From Ecdyonurus torrentis (taxonomy: Eukaryota; Arthropoda; Insecta; Ephemeroptera; Heptageniidae), in assembly GCA_949318235.1 (NCBI GenBank), contig OX439134.1, forward strand, positions 13,932,828-13,996,827: a stretch of 64,000 nt of DNA, read 5' to 3'. Made by a program: the position numbers and the translations under genes. Shown in pieces: positions 55,656 to 64,000 of the stretch. Each line of letters starts with the position of its first letter. Within the stretch, counting starts at the first letter, position 1. Under the pieces are notes generated by a model. The model was not told the origin of the DNA. It searched no databases and saw nothing but the letters and a program-made list of their open reading frames with translations.

Positions 55656-56145
55656 TACTGGCAAAATCAAATGCTTAATAATTATACCATTTTCAGCAAC
55701 ATTTATAGATTACAACATAATTTATATGTTATAATAATAGAAATAATAAATTACCCATATTGAATAAATCTAATATTGTACAGCATAATTACTTCAGCTG
55801 TTCCAATTTAGCAACATTTATGCAATATAATGATGTAAATGCAGCATAAATTGCATCTTTTTTTATTTTTTGTGATTATTATTATTTTAAACTTATACGT
55901 ATCAACACGAACAAAAAATACCAATAATACCAATAATTATGCCAAATAGCTCAATGCAGCACCATTTGTGCATAAAAATACTTATATTATTTAGTGATTA
56001 TATACCATAATAGCAGAATATAGTTAAGATATTAAGCATAATTTCTTATGCGTTTCCAGAATACAACGTTTTGCTCTATAATATATAGAATAGAAAATAT
56101 ACAATGCATCATAAATTAAGGGTTTTTTTCTCTCCTTCTTCCGTG
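55656..56145 (+). mobile_element. Two adjacent degenerate MITE family B copies
   Basis: The first (about 55656-55874) has GTACAGCATAATTACTTC, TGTTCCAATTTAGC and AATGCAGCATAAATTGC. The second (about 55905-56145) starts CACGAACAAAAAATACC and ends TTCCGTG. They are head to tail and lie just upstream of the large TIR element. Confidence 0.5.
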
Positions 56146-56484
56146 AAGTTTATGCGAAATTATGCTGTTCGTAAACCCTTTTTTGTGCTACAAAAATGAC
56201 GATCAAATGGTTATTCAAATGTAATGCGGATTTTTTGATGCAAGAAAACAGGGTTATAACGAACAACAATATTAATATACTTTGCATTATAATACTTTTC
56301 ATTTAAACTTTTTTTGTCACATATTTTGTGTTTATACTAAAACAAAGTCATAAAATTATCAGCCTTCTTCATAATATTTACATATCAGCAATAAAAATTT
56401 AGTATAAAAAAAAAATAGATAAATTTTGCACATATCAATAAAACAAATTTTATAAGTATTTAGTTGTGTATAATTATTATTATA

Positions 56485-57973
56485 CACTGCAAAAAAATTC
56501 GAGGAAAATAGGGAATATTTAGCCATAATTCTAGAAATAAATCTAGAAACGGTGCCTAAAAAATAGTTCTAGGTATATTTCCCTAGATTCGGCGGCTAGA
56601 AACGCTCTCTAGCACACGTTCTCCTAGACTTTGTTTTCCCGCCGCAGCAAACTATGCGAGTTTGCCTGCAGTATGCAGCACGGCAATGACTTTATGCTTT
56701 CCTTTTATTTCAAATAAATTAATAATAGTTTAAATAAATAAGTAAATAAATTATTATTATATATAAGCAACTATGTAACTTATAGGAGCTGTGTATATAT
56801 ATGTTTTTAATATTATTATCTTTATTTTCTGGAAGAAAAATTAAAATAATAGAAATAATATGACAATTATATTTACTGCCGAGGCTTTTTTTATCTTCTT
56901 ATTTATAATAAAAAATAAATAGTATGCACCTTCATAAAGCTTATTTAGGTATCATTATAATTGTAAAAAAATGTAAGTTAAAATGTAGGATGTACAAGCA
57001 ACTTTAATATTGAAATCATTTCGATTATTTCAATCAAAATAGAAATTTTGAACGTGTGTTAAAATTATAAGAGGGTAAGTTTGTATTTTTGCTCTTTACG
57101 GTACAAGGAGTTTTGTGAAGAAAAGTCATAAAAATGCGCAGAAGAGTGTCTATTGAAGTAAGAAAACAATACACCCGCACATCCACATGTGCAGCCCATC
57201 GGAAGGAAAGCAAGAGAGTTCAACTTAGGGGCTGCAAGCGAACCTTGAGCCTTGAGTAGCAGAGTAGTCGAGTGATAGAAGTCAACAAGTGAGCTCTGTG
57301 TAAGTATAAGTGCATAATTAACGATAAAGTTAGCATTATTTAAAATTTATTTAATGTTGTTAGCATAATAATTATGCATGATTTATTTTAAAAAATTTAA
57401 TACTTTACGATACAAAATTTCTAAAATAATATCTCATATCTTTTACCGCCAAAACTTTCCTATCCCAAATTAAAATTTATATTACTCTATACAGTATATT
57501 TATATGAACCAAAAATGTATAAACGTATTTAAAAATAATTTTTTTATTATTTAAACAAGAATATAATAATAAAAACTCAAATCTTAATTACTATGAATTA
57601 AAAGTAAATTAAAAACATCGCAAAACTGCTAAAGAAATCATTAGGGCGGCAAAGGCTGTACACGTCATATATTTTTCTAGTATAAAATAATGCTTTTAAT
57701 TCTTGGGTTAAATTTTTAATATTGTAAATGTGTCACAATTAAAGTGTAATAATCATGATTTTTTTTCTTTTCAAAGATTTAAAACAACAAAAAGATATAT
57801 TCATTTTCAAATGCATTTCTCCACAACATATATTTAATTTTTGCTCTACTGTATAATAACTATAAAACATATTAGAATATAAATAAGCCTTGTTTTTGCT
57901 CTTCCAATTTGGCAATATTTATGCTATGATAACTTAAAAACAGCAAAAAAAGAAGTAATTTTCCATACTCCTT

Positions 57974-58055
<82 letters not shown>

Positions 58056-58376
58056 TTTCCCTACTCCCTCGCAATTTCTGTCTCCCTCTCAATCTCACTC
58101 ACTCATTCACTCGACTCTCTCTCTCTCTCTCTCTTATTGCTCATACGTTAAGTTATTCTAAATATGGATAAATTTTTAAAAAAATACATTTTTGTAAAAT
58201 AAAATGCATTATTATAAGTAAACTGTTATTTTGTTTTATAGCAAAAATATTTCTTATTTATTTTGTGTTTATGCTCAGGGCAATTTCTGGTTGAAAATTA
58301 TTATATTATTATATTTTAATTTAATTAATTAATTTAATTTGGTGTAATAAACAAATGATTTTACTTTCTAGTATCA

Positions 58377-58411
<35 letters not shown>

Positions 58412-60059
58412 ATTGAAGGGACTTTGAAAAGAAAAATCACAATAAAGCAATAATATATAGAGTAATAAAAGAGTCTAATTAATAATAATAGCAGTTTTTT
58501 AGAGCTGTTCAATATATTACTACCAAATGTAATTTTAGATTATGCTAAATATTAACGAAGAAAAACATTGAAACTAATATAAAGTTGTATTTTTTTTAAT
58601 GATTATTACATTTTCATTATTAACTTAAAATTCCATTTAAATTTTTAGGTATTTTATTTTTGGTTTTAATTTTATAATATTTTTACTTATAGTTTCTTAT
58701 AATTTTATTCTTCAATACAGGTGAAATCTCCTATTCGACAAATCCTTTCGCCGTTGCTTTCTCATCGCATCTTATTACATCTTCTACCCTGTCCTCTGAG
58801 ATCGGAATTTGAAATACTATCAAAAGTAAGTATTTTAAAGATTTTTTTTTTTTTTTTGAAATACTTTAATCAGAGAATATTATGTGGTAAAATGTCACAC
58901 AGATAATTTTTATAAACAAAAAAATAAAAATACGTTGAGTTAAAAATAACTTCATTGCAACTTATCAATCACTTTTTTTTTTTTTTTTTTTGCATATGGT
59001 TGTTTATTTATTTGTTAATTAAATTATTGATTTATTAGTCTTTTTGCAGTAAAAAAACTCTTCATCAAAGATTTTATAAATAAATATATATATATAAAAA
59101 AAAATATGATCTTGTTATATTTTTTACTAACAATTTAATTATTTTTATAGTTTCATCACATGCAACAATTGATATGCTGGATCAAAAATTATTCAAACTT
59201 CTGGTGCTACCTACTGAGGCTTCCACACCAGTGTAGTGCAGCTCTATCTTGGTGCCGAGAACCTTCCTATTGCTGCGCAAAATGTCATGGACAGTGTTTG
59301 AATATTCAATCAAGACAATTTTTGCAGTGGACAAGTGATTTGTTACAGTAATTTAATGACAATTTTTGTTAGTTAACTTAAAAATAACGTATGTGTATAA
59401 TTGTGTGAATTAAATGTTTTAATCCTAAATATATTTACATATTGTAATTTATAATATACCATATACCTCAATCCTAAATTAATATTATTTTATATATATA
59501 TGCTATAATGTTATGCTTAAAGGTTAGTGATGAAATATAATTGTATTAGTGTATACTGTATAAGTAGAAGAAAAGGTAATTTTTTGGCATGTATTCTTAA
59601 TGTTTAAAGCTATATACTTGAAAAGCAAGTATAAGAGATAAACTTTTCAAGCATTTATTTTTGTAGTTGTATTGTAAAAAAAAAAATCCACTAGTTTATG
59701 CATTATAATTACGAAATCAGGCAGCTTTCTAGCTTAATTTTCAAGGATATTCCTAGCTTAGATATTTAGCGAGTTTTCTAGCTATTATTCTAGGAAGATC
59801 ACAAGTTAAAATATCTAGGAAGGTTTCTAGCTTTAGTTCTAGGGAGATTACTAGCAAGGATAACTAGGGAGTTCACGAGTAGCGTGACCTAGGGAGGTTC
59901 CTAGAAGAGCGAGCTAGGGAGGTTCCTAGACGAGTTAGCTAGGGAGGTTCCTAGACGTGCGCGCTAGGAACGCGAGATCTGTAGCAAATTTCTCGTAACG
60001 TGACGGGAAGTTTGCTGCAGTGACGTTCCTAGAAATATAGCTTACAATTATTTGCAGTG
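56485..60059. mobile_element. 3.6-kb TIR element with subterminal CTAG arrays in the Dfd intron
   Basis: The ends are CACTGCAAA at 56485 and its inverse TTTGCAGTG ending at 60059. Both are flanked by TA (56483-56484 and 60060-60061), consistent with a 2-bp target duplication. CTAG repeats lie just inside both ends. On the left (56531-56627) they recur every 12-14 or 26 bp. On the right (59729-59968) they form about ten units of roughly 25 bp beginning CTAGG. Both subterminal zones also contain TTTGCTGC. Subterminal arrays and CACTG ends recall animal CACTA/EnSpm-type elements, but the TA flank also fits other DDE transposons. No transposase is recognisable inside, so the element is probably non-autonomous or has captured sequence. 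Confidence 0.6.
57090..59430 (+). ncRNA. Candidate spliced transcript antisense to Dfd, inside the TIR element
   Basis: Three locally G+C-richer blocks are joined by good splice signals on the plus strand. Exon 1 ends at 57299 before GTAAGT. Exon 2 is 58721-58825, with acceptor TTCTTCAATACAG and donor GTAAGT. Exon 3 starts at 59151 after a perfect TACTAAC branch-site motif and TTTTTATAG. ATTAAA at 59409-59414 could be the polyadenylation signal. Exon 2 (105 nt) is open throughout, and exon 3 continues the same frame to TAA at 59349-59351, giving 101 codons. Exon 1 has an in-frame stop (57276-57278), and the first ATG in this frame is at 59160, so at most a 63-residue Cys-rich product (ending in TSDLLQ) would start there. 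I recognise no family. It could be a non-coding RNA, a captured gene fragment or chance. The exon 1 start is not defined. Confidence 0.35.
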
Positions 60060-60268
60060 TACAATAAAACGTAACAAATTTTTCTATAAGTATGTTTTTG
60101 ATGTTATATAGAAATAAAACTCTCGTGATAAAGCTCTTTTTAGTCTCTTATTAAATACCTCTCACATTTTCCTCGTTAACGCTAAATGAGACTAAATCCA
60201 CCCCTTACTGACCCCTAGCATTTATCATTCCAGTAGAGAGTATTTAATTAACTCTGTGTCATCACTAT

Positions 60269-60349
<81 letters not shown>

Positions 60350-61118
60350 TACTGTTTACAATTAATTGTTTGTTATTGTTTTTTTAATTACATTTAAATA
60401 ACAAGTTTGACATTTTCAAATTTATCAATATTAATAATATTATAAACAATAGTTGTTTTATATGGATAAAATATATTTATAGCTCAATTTTAGTTTTATT
60501 GATATGTTATATGTGACGATTATATTTATGCTATAACAGTTACGTTGTTCAGCATGATAATTATTTATTTAATTCCAACTTAGCAATATTTATGCTATAT
60601 GGCATACTGCAGCATAAATGTCTCTTATCTTTCTATCCTTGCATCTGCTTGTAAATTTGGAGTTATAAAATATTAGAAATTTACATAAACAATAAAATTA
60701 TATATACTGCGTAGTTTGTTTTAATTTTGTCTTTCTATAATTTTGTTTTTCTTATTGTTATTGAATATAGTTGAATTTTTCATTAGCCTTTTAGTTAATG
60801 TATATTTAATTTCATTTTTTTATGTAATTATAAAATATTATATATAACTTTTACGAAATTTAAAATTACAATATTAAATATGAGTTTTAGCGTGATGTCA
60901 TTTTATTCTTTAACACACCTTTTTCTTATATACAAATTACTTTTATTGCATACACCTTGCCCATAAGTTGCAATAATTAATTTGTATAAGTTAAATGGTT
61001 TTTTAAGTTTGTTTACTTTATTTTGTTGCAACAATAAAATAAATATTAAGGGTTTAACGATACAAGTTGCAACTTACAACAATTTAGTTAATTAATTGAC
61101 TGAAATCTGTAATCTAGT

Positions 61119-61330
61119 ACATGGAAAAAAGTTGCTATGTATAATAATTATTTTAGATCATTTTTAGCACAATTTTTTCAATGCAGCATAATTCACTGCT
61201 TAATAAAAATACTACATAGAATAAATATTATGTTTTACAGCATATTTATTTGTATATTGTTCCAATTTACAATCAATTATGCTAAAATGACATAAATATA
61301 GCATAAATTACGTAATTTATTATTTCCGTG
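61119..61330 (+). mobile_element. MITE family B, copy in the Dfd intron near exon 1
   Basis: Shares CAATGCAGCATAATTCACTGC, in part, TATTATGTTTTACAGCATA and AGCATAAATTACGTAATTT with the 42.9-kb copy; ends ATTTCCGTG. A weaker relative is at about 60480-60640. Confidence 0.75.
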
Positions 61331-62207
61331 TACAATTGAAATGTATTTTGGCAGAGAATTTTTATAAATATTATAGTTGTTTAATTATCTATGCTGATAT
61401 TATATAGTAAAATAAATACGATTACTTTAAACTCAATAAAAATTACTATATTTTGATTTCATGCACTATAAAATGTTTCCAATGTATATTTATGTTATTT
61501 AATTTAAATAATAATCGCATAGAGACTTGATTAAATTTGAAATTACTATTTATATTAAGGGATTTTTAAAAATCCTCAAGTCAGTTCATTAAATTTCCAA
61601 TGTAGATAGCAAACTTCAATTTGTTTTTATAAGTATAATTTGCATGACTTCAATAACATATGGGATTTCATACGTAACTAATTTGCATGCATATATGCAA
61701 GTATATATAAAAACTTTCTGACAATTCAATGTAAAAATAATGAAATAGGTTCAATTTTTAGCAATGCAAATTCCTTACATGTTTTCAACCTAAAAATTAA
61801 AAAAAAAAAAAAAAAAAAAATGATTTTATCGCATAAAGAGAAATTGACATGAATTTTGCTGGCAGCTGCGTATATATATAAACATTTCAACAACTAAAAA
61901 ACTGATACTTTTTTTATGCATACGTTTAATTTTATATCAATTTTTTTGCTCAAGAATTAAATCAATTTTCTGTTTTAATTACAGTACCAAGATAAGAATA
62001 TATGCCAGATTCTATTAAATAAACAGAACTTGTAAATATATACGGTATGGAAATAAGGCTTAATGGGTTCAAAAACCAAATCACTTTCGCATCATAAACA
62101 CAAAATTTCTTTATACAAATTTTAAGGGGCACTTTTGACCAGGGATTTTCTTTAACTTAAATTTATATCTTTATATGAAATAAAAGTTTTTTTGTTTTTA
62201 AACTTAC

Positions 62208-62784
62208 CAACTCCTGCAACATGAATTTTCTTCATCCAAGGATAAATCACACGATCAGTATCTCCATCTCCATCTGAATTTGAATCATCTTCATCTTGTC
62301 CTGAATCATCCCCAACATAATCCCCTAAATTTGAATGTTGATCTGCAGTCGTACTTGGAGATTCAGGAGATGAATGTTGTATTTGTGACATAGGTGGACT
62401 AATTCTTTCACCACCATTAATAATAACTGATGATAAATTTGGTGCCATTGATGCTGATTGTAATGTTACTGGTATTGTTTGATTTTGAACTGATGGTAAA
62501 GCTACACAAGGTGCTGGGGGTGGTACACTTTGATGCATATGATAAACATTATGTTGTTGTGGTTGTACTACATTATGATGTATTGGATGATGATAATAAG
62601 TAGGTGTTGGATAATTAGCATATTGTTGATAATTACCACCATATTGTTGTTGTTGATTTGTTTGTTGATGAAAAAAATCAGCTGTATTTGGTGATGGTAT
62701 ATAACTACTTTGATTATATTCTTCTGATGGTGGAAATTTTGGATCTACAGATGTAGAATATGAATTCATTAAAAATGAACTCAT
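62208..62784 (-). CDS. Dfd: Deformed/Hox4 homeobox protein, exon 1 (residues 1-192)
   Basis: First coding exon of a Hox4-class homeodomain transcription factor, which in arthropods specifies gnathal (mandibular and maxillary) segment identity and acts in the nucleus. The start ATG is at 62784-62782 with A at -3 and begins the MSSFLMNSY N-terminus typical of Hox4/Dfd. DPKFPP follows at residues 14-19 and SYIP at 27-30. The middle is rich in Gln, His, Tyr and Pro. A Ser/Asp/Glu-rich acidic run covers about residues 158-178, and the Exd/Pbx-contacting YPWM motif is at 181-184, followed by KKIHVAGV. The exon ends at 62208 after one base of a split codon, and GTAAGT follows (62207-62202), so the intron is phase 1. 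Reading on through the donor adds only 18 residues before a stop, so intron retention would give a protein without a homeodomain. Family assignment is very secure; the arthropod call rests on the linker completed by exon 2. Confidence 0.96.
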
Positions 62785-64000
62785 GATTGTTTTTTTTTTA
62801 TATAATTTTATATATTTTTATAATTATAAAAAAAAAGTATATTCACTGTTTCACACATAAATTCATCACTTCACTGAAATGTTGATGTGTTTTTTATTCA
62901 CAATTGTAGAGAGAGATGATTTTTAAGTCCATGTTGACACGATAGCATACAAGTTACTGAAAAACATAAAGTAAAAGCATATCAAAAAGGCTTTTCAGGT
63001 TTACCAAGTATACACAGTTAGAAGTTTTGAAAAAAAGAGGTGGGGAGTAAGAGTGAGAGAGAGATTTGTAGAGGGGACTATATAGGGTGGGAGATTGGTT
63101 CTTTTTGTAACCAGTAGGCGGAGCTTAATTTATATATAACTAATAATATTATTAAATATTTTTTTATTATATATTTATTTATTGTTTTATTAATTTAATA
63201 TTTTTATTACGATTTTTTTTTTTTAGTTTTTATACAGGATTTTTGTTAAGAAATATGGTGATTTTTTTAGAGTGTTTGTAATTTTGATATCATTAACTGT
63301 ATTAAATTGTAAAAATTAATAATATATATTTACAAAAAAAATGGTAGAATTTTAGGAAAAATATAAAACAGGTATTACGTAAGGTGAATTTTAAATCAAT
63401 GATCATCATATAATTTGATGATTTTAACGTTATTGCTTAAAAGTCTAAAGATTTTAAAATTTGAATTCAAATTTATGTCATGTGTTGCGTGTATAATTTT
63501 ATTTAATAATTTCAATACACATCAGTTGTATAATAATAGTGCAATAATATTAGTGCAGAAATCAAATTTTTACAAATTTACTAATTTACAAATTTAAAAA
63601 ATCAATGATAGAACAAGTTTAAACTTATCAAAATTCTTTTAAAATTACAAAACCCAAAATTTGAAACAATGCCTTGCAAAACTTCTAATTATGGTGATAA
63701 AAAAGAATAACTTAAAACATAATGTTTATCTACTAAAATAGAAAAAAAAATTGCAATATTTTATATTCACTCGTTCTAAAAGAAACTATAAAAAATTAAT
63801 ATATTTTTTTTAATCATGCAGCTAAAAAAAAAGCACATAAGAAATTAAAAACAAATAAACGTGTTTAATAATTCAAACAAAATAATTATATTAAATATAT
63901 ATAACAAAAATAATATTATATAATAATCAGCCATTAAAGAGTAATTTGAAAACAAAATTCAAAAATTTAATATTACATTAATCTATGCCAAAACTATAAT
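62785..64000. other. Dfd 5' flank
   Basis: The putative 5' UTR and core promoter lie within the first 320 bp; CAGTAGGCGGAGC (63111-63123) is a small G+C-rich motif just upstream of the CCAAT. The remaining 0.9 kb is A+T-rich with no gene, GA array or miRNA hairpin seen. Confidence 0.6.
63050..63100 (-). promoter_or_regulatory. Candidate Dfd core promoter (CCAAT, TATA, initiator)
   Basis: Read on the minus strand, TATATAG occupies 63084-63078 and an initiator-like TCACTCT has its A at 63054. The T of the TATA box is therefore exactly 30 bp upstream of the putative +1, the canonical spacing. A CCAAT pentamer lies at 63098-63094, closer to the start than usual. A short CT/GA run overlaps the initiator (63053-63064). 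The implied 5' UTR is about 270 nt and includes several upstream ATGs. A 48-nt segment with GTAAAC (63004) and TTTTTCAG (ending 62957) could be a tiny UTR intron, but that is weak. The motifs are seen; their use is inferred. Confidence 0.5.

Larger units (their letters stand above)
42540..62207 (-). other. Dfd intron 1, 19.7 kb, phase 1
   Basis: Single intron separating the YPWM-coding exon from the homeodomain exon, the standard Hox position. The donor is GTAAGT and the acceptor TTCACAG. It contains several MITE copies, a 3.6-kb TIR element, GA/CT tracts and AT tracts. It also holds a candidate microexon on the Dfd strand and candidate spliced segments on the opposite strand (all listed separately). 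Large first introns of Hox genes often hold autoregulatory enhancers; I could not identify one with confidence. Confidence 0.93.

Noticed and set aside
62152..62207. Exon 1 reading through to a stop at 62152
   Set aside because: GTAAGT at 62207 is a consensus donor and the spliced product restores a perfect Dfd linker.

Overview
This is a eukaryotic, strongly A+T-rich, intergene-rich window that carries one recognisable protein-coding gene: a complete Hox4/Deformed (Dfd) orthologue on the minus strand. It is split into exon 1 (62784 to 62208) and exon 2 (42539 to 42010) by a single intron of 19,668 bp with consensus GT and AG ends. The predicted protein has 368 residues: a conserved N-terminus (MSSFLMNSY, DPKFPP), an acidic stretch, the YPWM hexapeptide core, an arthropod-type Dfd linker, a full homeodomain with Q50/N51, the Dfd-typical LPNTK tail and a C-terminus ending in DYGLTAL. 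The linker and tail make an arthropod the best guess (chelicerate, myriapod or crustacean rather than a fly); the species cannot be fixed from this sequence alone.

Layout. Positions 1 to about 41,200 lie downstream of Dfd. If the usual Hox order holds, this is the side of Hox3/zen, but I see no gene there. It is filled with simple repeats (long GA/CT tracts, AT tracts, a 250-bp perfect four-base array), foldback and TIR elements, and tRNA-derived SINEs. Three TIR elements stand out: a hAT-like element at 9232-10013 with a perfect 8-bp target duplication, a foldback element at 11424-11636 inserted into a SINE with a perfect 9-bp target duplication, and a 1-kb inverted repeat at 37549-38605. 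Positions 42,010-62,784 hold Dfd. Its intron carries more copies of the same MITE families and a 3.6-kb TIR element (56485-60059). That element has subterminal CTAG arrays and encloses consensus splice sites and reading frames on the strand antisense to Dfd. Upstream of the Dfd start codon, a TATA box and an initiator-like motif sit exactly 30 bp apart near 63,054-63,084.

The observations most worth following are: (1) a 15-nt, phase-compatible candidate microexon in the Dfd intron (48930-48916) that would lengthen the YPWM-homeodomain linker; (2) the possible antisense spliced transcript inside a TIR element, which looks like gene-fragment capture; (3) two SINE families with different tRNA-like heads sharing one central domain; (4) at least four mobile families, two of which spread TTACGTAA or TGACGTCA-like motifs through a Hox locus. 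None has been tested by search or expression data.
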